Part shown: one piece after another, positions 9,129 to 17,300 of the stretch | Numbering within the stretch: position 1 is the stretch's first letter | Layout: every line of letters begins with the position of its first letter | Assembly (NCBI GenBank): GCA_013289855.1 | Contig: JABCZD010000011.1 | Location: 84,119 to 148,118 of the forward strand | DNA length: 64,000 nt | Reading direction: 5' to 3' | DNA from: Acidobacteriota bacterium | Lineage (GTDB): Bacteria; Acidobacteriota; Terriglobia; Acidiferrales; UBA7541 | Made by a program: the position numbers and the translations under genes | Notes under the pieces: model-generated | Database searches by the model: none | Told to the model about the DNA's origin: nothing | Seen by the model: only the letters and a program-made list of their open reading frames with translations

Positions 9129-9974
9129 TCACCGCAACGGGGTCACCGACAGCTCCCGCAAGGCCGCTATGCGATCTTCCAAGGGAGGATGGGTGCTGAA
9201 CAGGCCTGACAAGCTTGCACGCCCAAAAAGCGGCTGCACGATGCACAGCGCTGCGGTGGAAGGCGATACCGCCGTGGTCGGGATCTGCTTGTTGTACGCG
9301 CCCAGTTTTTGCAGCGCGCTGATTAGGCCATAGGGCTGTCCCACCATTCGGGCGCCGGTCTCATCCGCGGCATACTCGCGGCCCCGGGAAAGACCGAGTT
9401 GCAACAGCATAGCCGCCAAAGGCGCAAGAACCATCATTAAGATCGCACCCAGGCCGCCGCCTTCGCGGTCCTCGCGATCGCCGCCAAAAAACATGCCGAA
9501 GTGGGCCAGATAAGTTACCGCGGCTGCCAGGGTGGCAGCGATCGAACTGGTCAAGATGTCGTAGTTGCGCACATGCGATAACTCGTGCGCGATCACGCCC
9601 TCCAGTTCGTCATCGGTCATCAGCTCGAGCAAGCCCTCGGTTACAGCGACCGAGGCATGTTGCGGATTACGCCCGGTGGCAAAAGCATTCGGAGCGGCTT
9701 GCGGAATCACATAGAGCTTCGGCACCGGCAGTCCAGCTTTGGCCGCCAGCCGCTCCATCACCGCATACAGCCGTGGCACTTGCTCGCGCGTTACGGGCTG
9801 CGCTCCGCTGGAGCGCAAAGCAATCTTGTCGGAGTAAAAATACGAAACACCGTTCATCAACACGGCAATACCAAGGGCAATCTTTAGTCCGCTAGCGCCG
9901 CCGATGTAGCCGCCCACCATCACCAGCAAAATGCTAAGAAAGATCAGCAGCACGCCAGTTCTCAGAATTTTCAT
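9129..9974 (-). CDS. htpX: HtpX-family M48 zinc metalloprotease
   Basis: Inner-membrane metalloprotease (281 aa) that degrades misfolded membrane proteins in heat and envelope stress (family knowledge). The zinc motif HELSHVRNYD is at about residues 125-134, and REYAADETGARM carries the third metal ligand. Membrane segments are seen at about 5-40 and around the middle (ILMMVLAPLAAMLLQLG). The C-terminal FSTHPPLEDRIAAL is typical of HtpX. It starts 39 bases after clpB on the same strand, so the two are probably co-transcribed. Confidence 0.92.
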   Translation of the reverse strand: MKILRTGVLLIFLSILLVMVGGYIGGASGLKIALGIAVLMNGVSYFYSDKIALRSSGAQPVTREQVPRLYAVMERLAAKAGLPVPKLYVIPQAAPNAFATGRNPQHASVAVTEGLLELMTDDELEGVIAHELSHVRNYDILTSSIAATLAAAVTYLAHFGMFFGGDREDREGGGLGAILMMVLAPLAAMLLQLGLSRGREYAADETGARMVGQPYGLISALQKLGAYNKQIPTTAVSPSTAALCIVQPLFGRASLSGLFSTHPPLEDRIAALRELSVTPLR

Positions 9975-10013
9975 GTTCCTAACTCCCTTCGTCCCGCGAA
10001 ATCTGCGGGCCGT

Positions 10014-12638
10014 TTACACCACCGCGGCCGCCGCGGGCTGCTTGCCCGCGGCGCGCTCAAATTTCATGAGCTCTTTCTTTCCATCGCGGTCGACCAGTAC
10101 GTGGTCTCCAGGCAGTACTTCGCCCTCGAGGATACGCATCGCCAGCGGATCCTGGATCAAGTGCTGAATGGTACGCCGCAGTGGCCGCGCGCCATAAGCA
10201 GGATCGAAGCCCTCAGCCAGCAGCAGCTCCATCGCGGGAGGCGTGAGTTGCAAAGTGATCTTGCGCTCCGCGAGAAGTTGTTCAACATTCTTCAGCAGCA
10301 AATTCACGATGCGCGCCAGCTGTTCCTTGCCTAGCGGATTGAAGATCACGATCTCGTCGATGCGATTGATGAACTCCGGACGAAACGCCGCACGCAGAGC
10401 GTTCATAGCCTCTTTGCGCGCGCGCTCGGGATCCTTGCTGGACAGCTCAAAAATCGCCGTCGACCCCACATTGCTGGTCATCACCAGCACGGTGTTGCGA
10501 AAATCCACGGTACGGCCCTTCCCGTCAGTGAGTCTGCCGTCTTCTAGAATCTGCAGCAGCACGTTAAAAACATCCGGATGCGCTTTTTCAATTTCATCGA
10601 AAAGCACCACGGAATACGGATGACGCCGCACCTGCTCGGTGAGTTGTCCGCCCTCTTCATACCGGACGTAGCCCGGCGGCGCGCCCATCAGGCGCGACAC
10701 GCTGTGCTTTTCCATGTACTCGGACATATCGATGCGGATCATCAACTTTTCGTCATCGAAAAGGAATTCCGCGAGAGCGCGCGCCAGTTCGGTTTTCCCC
10801 ACGCCCGTGGGTCCAAGAAAAATGAAGGAGCCGATTGGACGCTTGGCATCGGATAATCCTGCGCGGCTTCGGCGCACGGCGTTGGATACGCGCGCGAGGG
10901 CGTCTTCCTGACCGACCACGCGCCGGCGCAGCCGGTCTTCCATCTTGACGAGCTTCTGCGCTTCACCCTCCAGCAAACGTCCGGTGGGAATTCCCGTCCA
11001 CTTGCTCACCAGCTTGGCGATGTCTTCCTCGTCGACCTCTTCCTTCAGCATCGGCGAGCCTTTGTGCAGCGAGGCAAACTGCGCCTCCGCCTGCTTCAGA
11101 TCGCGCTCCGCGGCGGCAATCTGGCCGTAGCGGATCTCCGCCACCTTGGCCAGTTCTCCGGAGCGCTCGTACTTTTGTTCTTCCGCACGCAGCTGCTCGA
11201 TCTGTTCTTTGCGCTTGCGGATAGTGGCAATGGCGTTTTTCTCCGCCTGCCAAGTGGCTTTGCGCCCGCTCGAATCCTCTTTCAGTTTCGCCAGCTCCTT
11301 GTCGATCTGTTCGCGGCGTTCTTTCGAGTGTGCGTCCTTTTCCTTGAGCAGCGCTTGCCGTTCGATCTCCAGTTGCATAATCCGCCGTTCGATTTCGTCA
11401 ATCTCCACCGGCAACGAGTCAATCTGCATGCGCAGGCTGGCGGCGGCTTCATCGATCAGGTCGATGGCTTTGTCCGGCAGAAAACGATCCGCGATGTAGC
11501 GATTTGAAAGCGTCGCAGCCGCAAGAATGGCGGCGTCCTTGATGCGTACGCCGTGATGCACCTCATAGCGCTCTTTAAGACCACGCAGGATCGCGATGGT
11601 GTCGGCGACCGTCGGCTCGCTCACCAGCACCGGCTGGAAGCGCCGCTCCAGAGCGGGGTCTTTCTCGATATTTTTCTTGTATTCGTTGAGCGTGGTTGCG
11701 CCGATGGCACGCAATTCGCCGCGGGCCAGCGCGGGCTTCAACATGTTGGAGGCATCCATGGCGCCTTCCGCCGCGCCGGCACCTACCAAAGTGTGCAGCT
11801 CGTCGATGAACAGAATGATCTGCCCGTCGGCGTCGGTAATTTCTTTTAGAACCGCCTTGAGGCGATCTTCAAACTCTCCGCGATACTTTGCGCCGGCCAC
11901 CAGTGCGGCCAGATCCAGCGCGACGAGTCTCTTGGTTTTCAAAACATCCGAAACGTCGCCCGCAATGATGCGCTGCGCCAGCCCTTCGACAATAGCGGTT
12001 TTGCCAACGCCGGGCTCGCCAATCAGCACCGGATTATTTTTCGTGCGGCGCGCGAGAATCTGCATCACGCGGCGAATCTCTTCGTCGCGCCCAATCACCG
12101 GGTCGAGCTTGCCGCGGCGGGCCATCTCCGTGAGATCGCGGGCATATTTCTCCAGCGATTCATAGGTGGCTTCGGGATTTTGCGAGGTTACACGCTGCGT
12201 CCCACGCACACTGGTCAGCGCCTGCAGAATAGCTTCGTGCGTGGCGCCCTGGCGTTTGAGCAGCTGGCCGGCGGGATCGCGTTCGGCCCCCGCGATGGCC
12301 AGGAACATGTGTTCCGTCGAGACATATTCGTCCTTGAAATTCTTCGCTTCGTCGAACGCGCGTTCCAGCACCGCGTTCAGCGCTTTGCCCAAATGTTGTT
12401 GATCGAAACCTGCAACTTTTGGCAGCCGCGCAACTTCACGCGCGATTTCTTGATTGAGGGTTTCGGGGCGAATTCCCAGGCGCGCCAAGAGCGGGGACAC
12501 CACACCGTCTTTCTGCGCCACCAATGCTTCGAGCAAATGCAGCGGTTCAATCTGCTGATTCTCGTGGCGTGCGGCCACTTCCTGCGCCTGTCGCAAGGCC
12601 TCCTGGGCCTTTACCGTCATTTTTTCAAATTGCAACAT
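10014..12638 (-). CDS. clpB: ATP-dependent disaggregase ClpB
   Basis: Hsp100 chaperone (874 aa) that works with DnaK to pull proteins out of aggregates. It has an N-terminal Clp domain and a first AAA+ module with Walker A GEPGVGKTAIVEG. The long coiled-coil middle domain (about 400-530, rich in Lys/Glu) marks ClpB rather than ClpA. A second AAA+ module carries GPTGVGKTELARA. The start at 12638 (MLQFEKMTVKAQEAL) is supported by AGAGG seven bases upstream. An upstream ATG at 12644 is less well spaced. It is followed by htpX and preceded on the same strand by hsp20. Confidence 0.96.
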   Translation of the reverse strand: MLQFEKMTVKAQEALRQAQEVAARHENQQIEPLHLLEALVAQKDGVVSPLLARLGIRPETLNQEIAREVARLPKVAGFDQQHLGKALNAVLERAFDEAKNFKDEYVSTEHMFLAIAGAERDPAGQLLKRQGATHEAILQALTSVRGTQRVTSQNPEATYESLEKYARDLTEMARRGKLDPVIGRDEEIRRVMQILARRTKNNPVLIGEPGVGKTAIVEGLAQRIIAGDVSDVLKTKRLVALDLAALVAGAKYRGEFEDRLKAVLKEITDADGQIILFIDELHTLVGAGAAEGAMDASNMLKPALARGELRAIGATTLNEYKKNIEKDPALERRFQPVLVSEPTVADTIAILRGLKERYEVHHGVRIKDAAILAAATLSNRYIADRFLPDKAIDLIDEAAASLRMQIDSLPVEIDEIERRIMQLEIERQALLKEKDAHSKERREQIDKELAKLKEDSSGRKATWQAEKNAIATIRKRKEQIEQLRAEEQKYERSGELAKVAEIRYGQIAAAERDLKQAEAQFASLHKGSPMLKEEVDEEDIAKLVSKWTGIPTGRLLEGEAQKLVKMEDRLRRRVVGQEDALARVSNAVRRSRAGLSDAKRPIGSFIFLGPTGVGKTELARALAEFLFDDEKLMIRIDMSEYMEKHSVSRLMGAPPGYVRYEEGGQLTEQVRRHPYSVVLFDEIEKAHPDVFNVLLQILEDGRLTDGKGRTVDFRNTVLVMTSNVGSTAIFELSSKDPERARKEAMNALRAAFRPEFINRIDEIVIFNPLGKEQLARIVNLLLKNVEQLLAERKITLQLTPPAMELLLAEGFDPAYGARPLRRTIQHLIQDPLAMRILEGEVLPGDHVLVDRDGKKELMKFERAAGKQPAAAAVV

Positions 12639-12741
12639 TTCCATGCCTCTTCTCAATTTTCGTGCTTTTCTACCGGTCGATCACCGCATCCAGCTATTCG
12701 ATGCCACCAAAGCTGGGGTGATGCGCCTAAGAATGCCAAGA

Positions 12742-12770
12742 AAAAGGGCTGGCAGCACGCCAGCCCTTTT
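12742..12770 (-). terminator. Terminator between hsp20 and clpB
   Basis: A perfect 11-bp stem AAAAGGGCTGG/CCAGCCCTTTT with a 7-base loop. On the minus strand it is followed by TCTTGG, so the U-run is partly in the stem. It lies 54 bases past the hsp20 stop, so clpB probably needs its own promoter or reads through. Confidence 0.8.
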
Positions 12771-12823
12771 CTTAACACAGCTGATTCTACCAGCCAGCGT
12801 CACTCGACCCGGTTGCTAGCGCG

Positions 12824-13312
12824 TTACTTCGCGCCGGCGGCCGCCGCCATCGCAGGCGCCGTGGACGTGCCACCCACGGTGACTTTGATCTGCTTCGGCT
12901 TGGCTTCCTCACGCTTCGGAAGGCTCAAGGTCAGAACCCCGTTCTGATAGTCGGCCTTGATGGCTTCCGAGTTTACGGTGTTGGCCAGCGAGAAGCTGCG
13001 TGCGAAGGAACCATAGGCGCGTTCCACGCGCAGGTAGTTGCCCTCGGTGCTCTTCTTCTCAAACTTGCGTTCGCCACGAATGGTCAGCAGGTTGTTCTCG
13101 ACGCGAATGTCGAGAGCCTTGGGGTCCACGTCCGGAAGGTCCGCTTTCACTACTAGCTCGTGCTCGTTCTCAAAGATGTCAACCGCGGGCGCCCAGGTGG
13201 TGAGATTGGATTCCTGGCCGGCGCGCTCGAACAACTCGTTGAAAACACGTCCGAAATGGTCTTGCGAGGAGGAAGTACCGCGATGGCCTTCCCAGCGATT
13301 CAAGATGCTCAT
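12824..13312 (-). CDS. Small heat-shock protein, Hsp20/alpha-crystallin family
   Basis: ATP-independent holdase chaperone (162 aa) that keeps unfolding proteins soluble for ClpB/DnaK. The alpha-crystallin domain spans about 40-140 (WAPAVDIFENEHELVVKADLP, then ENNLLTIRGERK). It ends with the family motif NGVLTLSLPKREEAKP. The Ala-rich tail lacks an obvious I-X-I motif. The ATG at 13312 is preceded by CAGGAG; the frame is open to 13387 but overlaps the promoter. A consensus-like promoter lies directly upstream. Confidence 0.93.
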   Translation of the reverse strand: MSILNRWEGHRGTSSSQDHFGRVFNELFERAGQESNLTTWAPAVDIFENEHELVVKADLPDVDPKALDIRVENNLLTIRGERKFEKKSTEGNYLRVERAYGSFARSFSLANTVNSEAIKADYQNGVLTLSLPKREEAKPKQIKVTVGGTSTAPAMAAAAGAK

Positions 13313-13352
13313 GTGAGTTAAACTCCTGTCAACTGTATGTGACTGCAACGCA

Positions 13353-13381
13353 ATAATAAAATATGCGTGCTTTATTGTCAA
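13353..13381 (-). promoter_or_regulatory. Strong housekeeping-type promoter of hsp20
   Basis: On the minus strand, TTGACA (13381-13376), a 17-base spacer and TATTAT (13358-13353) stand about 40 bases before the hsp20 ATG. The match to the sigma-70 consensus is 11 of 12. I see no CIRCE element, so heat control, if any, must come from another factor or from the short leader RNA. Confidence 0.8.
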
Positions 13382-13546
13382 GTACAAATAAGCAACGCCA
13401 AATGAACATTATAAATAGTTTATTATGATATGTTTATGACGTGCGGTTTGGTTCCGGAGCGGCTTCTCAATTCTCGGGAAACAGCAGCTCCTTCGATGCA
13501 TCGGCACCATCTCGTGTCGGCCATTTTGCTGCTACACTGAGCACTC

Positions 13547-14665
13547 ATGCGTCTCGAAGATTTCGACTACCACCTCCCCGCCGCCCAAATCGCGCAATAC
13601 CCCACCGAGCGACGAGACGGCGCTCGCCTTCTGCTGGTAGACCGCGAACCGCCTGATCGGGCGAAATTCACAGACACCTTCTTCTCAGAGTTGCCAGGCT
13701 TATTGCGTGGGGACGAATTGCTGGTCTTCAACAATGCGCGGGTAATTCCAGCGCGTCTTTTCGGTCGCCGCACTAATCCCACACCAAGGCTTTCCGCGAC
13801 GCCTCGCCAGCCGGGGCCTACTGGACAGATCGAGGTATTTCTTTCCCGCGAAATTGCCCCAGACACGTGGGAAGCGCTGGTCAAGCCAGGAAAGAAACTT
13901 CAGCCCGGAGCGCGAATACTGTTTGGCGAAGGACAGCTCGCGGGAGAAATCGTCAGCCGCGCGGATTTCGGGATGCGTTCCATCAAGTTTCAATCGCTTG
14001 ACGCGCGCAGCGTAACTCAGCACATCGAGGCGCTGGGCCACATACCATTGCCGCCATACATTAACCGCGCGGACGAAAATTCCGATCGCGAACGCTACCA
14101 GACCGTCTTCGCCAAGCACCCGGTGGCTGTGGCGGCGCCGACCGCCGGATTGCACTTCACGAGGGAGATTTTGCAGGCCATCCGCGATCGCGGCGTGGAA
14201 ACCTGCGAGTTGACCCTACACGTCGGCCTGGGCACGTTTCAGCCCATCCGCAGCGAAACGCTCGAAGAGCACATCATGCATGCAGAGTGTTACGAAATTC
14301 CCGAGGATACCGCGGCGCGTATTTGTGCGGCGCGCACCGCAGGTCGGCCCGTCCTTGCTGTGGGAACCACGGTAGTGCGCGCGCTCGAAGCCGCTGCCTT
14401 GCGAGCCTTGGAATCCGGTTCGGGCTACGCGAAAAGTCCGCGACTCATCGCCGCCGGTGGCGGAGAAGCCGCTTTGTTCATGTACCCGGGATTCACGTTT
14501 CGTGTTGTCGACGCGCTGCTGACCAATTTTCACTTGCCGCGCTCGACGCTGCTGGCGCTGATCAGCGCTTTTGCTGGAAGAGAACAAATACTCGAAGCCT
14601 ACCAGCACGCGGTGCTCGGCGGGTATCGCTTTTACAGTTACGGCGACTGCATGTTGTTAAGATGA
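13547..14665 (+). CDS. queA: S-adenosylmethionine:tRNA ribosyltransferase-isomerase QueA
   Basis: QueA (372 aa) transfers and isomerises the ribosyl part of SAM onto preQ1 in tRNA to make epoxyqueuosine. Family signatures: FDYHLPAAQIAQYPTERRDG at the N terminus, FNNARVIPARLFG, GHIPLPPYINR, and VAAPTAGLHFT with HVGLGTFQPI. The C-terminal NFHLPRSTLLALISAFAGRE is also typical. The companion queuosine enzyme tgt is in the window at 36310 but far away. The first array of 13-bp repeats begins at the base after the stop. Confidence 0.95.
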   Translation: MRLEDFDYHLPAAQIAQYPTERRDGARLLLVDREPPDRAKFTDTFFSELPGLLRGDELLVFNNARVIPARLFGRRTNPTPRLSATPRQPGPTGQIEVFLSREIAPDTWEALVKPGKKLQPGARILFGEGQLAGEIVSRADFGMRSIKFQSLDARSVTQHIEALGHIPLPPYINRADENSDRERYQTVFAKHPVAVAAPTAGLHFTREILQAIRDRGVETCELTLHVGLGTFQPIRSETLEEHIMHAECYEIPEDTAARICAARTAGRPVLAVGTTVVRALEAAALRALESGSGYAKSPRLIAAGGGEAALFMYPGFTFRVVDALLTNFHLPRSTLLALISAFAGREQILEAYQHAVLGGYRFYSYGDCMLLR

Positions 14666-14766
14666 ATTGTTGCGTTGAGTTATGGCGTTGGATTATCGCG
14701 CTAAATTGTTGCCTGATCATAGCGCTCAATCAACGAGCTGGATCATTGCGTTGAAGCGCGATTAGG
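14666..14766 (+). repeat. Degenerate 12-13 bp tandem array at the queA stop
   Basis: Seven to eight head-to-tail units start at the base after the queA TGA: ATTGTTGCGTTGA, GTTATGGCGTTGG, ATTATCGCGCTAA, ATTGTTGCCTGA, TCATAGCGCTCAA, TCAACGAGCTGG, ATCATTGCGTTGA, then a weaker unit. The working consensus is ATTATTGCGTTGA. Most units end in a stop-like TGA/TAA. Confidence 0.65.
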
Positions 14767-15010
14767 AGGATGCTTAATAACTTCGCAAACTGAGGGCGCG
14801 CGCGAAAAACCTGCGTGCTAGCCCACCGTATTTTACGGCGATAATTTGCGGCAATTCGCCACACGCTTCGCCGGGATATTGCCACTTCAAAAGCTGCGCT
14901 GAAAGGCTCACGAGCAGGGAAGTGGCTATTTCTGGCGTTGCCACTAGCCACTTCCCGTTCGAATTATTGAAAGCCTTCACCGGCAGTCCTCCACAAGTTA
15001 CAGCCGTTTG
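14767..15010. other. Convergent intergenic region with an 11-bp inverted repeat
   Basis: It lies between convergent queA and the small secreted protein gene. A perfect inverted repeat GGGAAGTGGCT (14917-14927)/AGCCACTTCCC (14946-14956) encloses 18 bases and could form a hairpin. There is no U-run, so it is not a classical terminator. A further copy of GCCACTTC is seen at 14881. No gene is seen. Confidence 0.55.
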
Positions 15011-15343
15011 CTATTCGTTGAAAACGAATACTTTGGTCTTGCCGGCGAAACGCACTTCTTTCACGCTGCCATCGGCATCAAGTAGCAACGAATCGGTGTT
15101 CGCTTTGACGGAGCGATCTTCCCAGCGGCCTTCGGATTCCGCTACGACGCTCCGTCCCTTCTCTACTGTGGCCTTGTTGCCGTCGATCATCAGCTTGTAG
15201 TCGCCGGCCTTCAATTCGGCTTTGCCGATTTTGGCGCTTTGCGAAATGGAGATGCTGGTAACCGTGGGTTTTGCGAACGCGGGAACGGCTAGAACCACCG
15301 CCGCCAACAACGCCAAACTGCGGAACTTCGCATTGAAATTCAT
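15011..15343 (-). CDS. Small secreted protein of unknown function
   Basis: A 110-residue protein with a clear signal peptide (residues 1-24, hydrophobic LALLAAVVLAVPAFA, probable cleavage after A-F-A). The mature part is a small beta-rich domain (KAELKAGDYKLMIDGNKATV, then LLLDADGSVKEVRFAGKTKV). The length and layout match small exported proteins common in Acidobacteria, none with a known role as far as I know. Ribosome site AGGCAGGA lies upstream of the ATG. Confidence 0.75.
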   Translation of the reverse strand: MNFNAKFRSLALLAAVVLAVPAFAKPTVTSISISQSAKIGKAELKAGDYKLMIDGNKATVEKGRSVVAESEGRWEDRSVKANTDSLLLDADGSVKEVRFAGKTKVFVFNE

Positions 15344-15801
15344 GAGCGTATCCTGCCTTTCGAAGACTTCGAGTCAGCCAAACAGGACCACGTGGAAGAG
15401 GAACGAGTTGACACGCAGGCGGCGGACGAGTAGTCTCGCCCGGAAGACACCTATACTTCCTGGACTAACGGCCGGAAAGATTGCGTGTCGCACGCCCCGC
15501 GGCTGCCACCGCGGGGTTTTCGTTTTCACATCCCCAGAGGCTTGCTCTGGCTGCACTGGTATAGACGAAGTGACTTGAAAAAATGTTTCGGACGATGCAA
15601 ACAATTGTTGTACATATTTCGCTGCCGCCGCTGGCGGTTTCGCCCGCATCCCATTTGTGGGAAGGCATGGGAAAATCTTTTCCAAATATTTAGCTGATAT
15701 TTAGAGGAATTTGTTATTTCTATTACATTACAAGTCGTAATGCGCTGCCGGGCCGCTCGCATCATCGCGCCCCTTCCTTTATACTTCTCCGTACTCACTT
15801 A
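15344..15801. other. Divergent intergenic region with a gene-free promoter-terminator unit
   Basis: 458 bases between a minus-strand and a plus-strand gene. The left part holds the candidate small RNA listed separately. A 6-bp hairpin CCAGAG/CTCTGG lies near 15535-15551. The right part (about 15580-15790) is notably AT-rich and probably carries the promoter of the phosphoesterase. Short frames on either strand lack coding character. Confidence 0.5.
15408..15520 (+). ncRNA. Candidate small RNA (promoter plus intrinsic terminator, no ORF)
   Basis: TTGACA (15408-15413), 17 bases, TAGTCT (15431-15436) could start a transcript near 15443. A textbook terminator follows: CCCCGCGG (15495-15502), loop CTGCCA, CCGCGGGG (15509-15516), then TTTTCGTTTT. 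No plus-strand gene ends nearby to own this terminator, since queA stops 830 bases earlier. The implied RNA is about 75-80 nt. It matches no family I can name. The -10 box is weak, so the promoter half is the doubtful part. Confidence 0.4.
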
Positions 15802-16554
15802 ATGTCCGCCACGCGCATTCTCGTCCTGAGTGATCTGCACGCCAACGCGACTGCTTTCGAGGCGGTACTTTCCGCCGCCGAAGGCCGCTGGGACATATGC
15901 GTCTGCCTTGGCGACGTCGTCGGCTATGGCCCAGATCCCAATCAGGTAACAGCGCGGGTTCGTGCCTTGGGCGCCACTACGATTCGCGGCAATCACGACA
16001 AGGCAATTTCCGGCGTGATGGATACCATCGATTTCAATCCGGTGGCCCGCGCTGCCGTCGAATGGACGCGCGCCGAGCTGCAGCCCGAGCACCTCTCGTG
16101 GCTAAAGGAACTACAACCCGGGCCGTTCCCCACCGATGGAATCGTGCTCATCCACGGCGCGTATCAGGACGAAGATGAGTACGTGTTTACTCCGGCGCAG
16201 GCCATGGATGGACTGCTCGACTCCTCTTCTGCCGTCACCTTCTTCGGCCACACCCATCATCAGGGCGGTTTTTCCTTTCTCGATTCCAGCGTGGAGTTGC
16301 TGCAAATTCGCCCGCGGCCCAGCGAGAGTTTTACCGCGCTGCGTCTGGAACCCGGCCGGCGTTATCTGCTGAATCCGGGTTCCGTCGGCCAGCCGCGTGA
16401 TGGAGATCCACGCGCCGCCTTCGCCATCGCCGACCTGGAACATCACATCGTGGAGTTCTGGCGCGTGCCGTACGATATCTCTGCGGTGCAAGACCGCATG
16501 CGCAGCGCACACCTTCCGGAACCTTTGGCGCAACGCCTGATGCTCGGCCGTTGA
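15802..16554 (+). CDS. Calcineurin-like metallophosphoesterase
   Basis: A 250-residue phosphoesterase of the YfcE/MJ0936-like group. All metal-binding blocks are present: LSDLHAN (about 9-15), GDVVGYGPDPN (about 37-47), RGNHDKA (about 63-69), IHGAYQDED (about 117-125) and FGHTHHQGGF (about 150-159). The C-terminal LNPGSVGQPRDGDPRAAFAI is typical of this group. The substrate is unknown. Family members act on phosphodiesters or phosphoproteins. Confidence 0.85.
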   Translation: MSATRILVLSDLHANATAFEAVLSAAEGRWDICVCLGDVVGYGPDPNQVTARVRALGATTIRGNHDKAISGVMDTIDFNPVARAAVEWTRAELQPEHLSWLKELQPGPFPTDGIVLIHGAYQDEDEYVFTPAQAMDGLLDSSSAVTFFGHTHHQGGFSFLDSSVELLQIRPRPSESFTALRLEPGRRYLLNPGSVGQPRDGDPRAAFAIADLEHHIVEFWRVPYDISAVQDRMRSAHLPEPLAQRLMLGR

Positions 16555-16713
16555 GCGCCGCGGAAAATTAACTGTTTTGCAGGTGGAGATTTTGTGGGTC
16601 CGAGCTTTAGCTCGTACGACACCCGTTCAGCTATCATTGGACTTTGGCCCGTGAGGAATTGCTCCGACGCGTTTCCGCATTGTGACGGGCACACCGTGCG
16701 ATTCTAAAGAGAC

Positions 16714-17262
16714 ATGAGCGACAATCTCCAGTTCGGGGCGCTGCAGGACCCGGAGCCGAATCGCGGCAAGTTCCGCTTCGCGCTGATCGCCGGCATCGCC
16801 GTGGTGTTTGTGCTGGTGGCGGCGCTTGTGCTGCCAAGCGGTATGTTGCTTAACCCGTGGTCTCACGGCAATCAGCCCAACGGCGCCAAGCGTCATCTCA
16901 CCGCTGCCGGTGCGCAATTGCTCTTCGGCCCCGCCGAGCAAGCTTACGCTCCGCAGATCCATATAGAAAACATAGCGATGAACCGCGTGGAAAACTTCCT
17001 GAATCAAGAAGTGACCACGCTGTCCGGCGAAGTGGTGAACACCGGAGACCGCTCCCTGCAAGGCCTCGAACTAACCGTGGAATTCTCTGACGAGTTGCGC
17101 CAGACCATCCTGCGCGAATCGCGCTCGGTGCTCGACCCGCCTCCCTTGGCTGCCGGCGCGCGCCGCGATTTTGAAATCTCTTTCGAGCACGTCCCCGCTT
17201 CCTGGAACATGCAGCAGCCCGCCATAGCAGTTACCGCTTTGCGCTTTACCGCTGCAAAATAA
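16714..17262 (+). CDS. Membrane-anchored protein of unknown function
   Basis: 182 residues. It has a cytosolic N terminus (about 1-20), one membrane segment (about 22-44, ALIAGIAVVFVLVAALVLP) and an extracytoplasmic beta-rich domain (about 78-180). That domain has EVTTLSGEVVNTGDRSLQGL, a pattern seen in FxLYD/DUF2393-like domains (my inference). It lies 38 bases before the 17301 gene on the same strand, so the two may be co-transcribed. A short hairpin CGAGC-TTTA-GCTCG stands upstream at 16601-16614. Confidence 0.7.
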   Translation: MSDNLQFGALQDPEPNRGKFRFALIAGIAVVFVLVAALVLPSGMLLNPWSHGNQPNGAKRHLTAAGAQLLFGPAEQAYAPQIHIENIAMNRVENFLNQEVTTLSGEVVNTGDRSLQGLELTVEFSDELRQTILRESRSVLDPPPLAAGARRDFEISFEHVPASWNMQQPAIAVTALRFTAAK

Positions 17263-17300
17263 CAATTGATAAGTAACAGTCCTGATTTATACTTCAGCGC

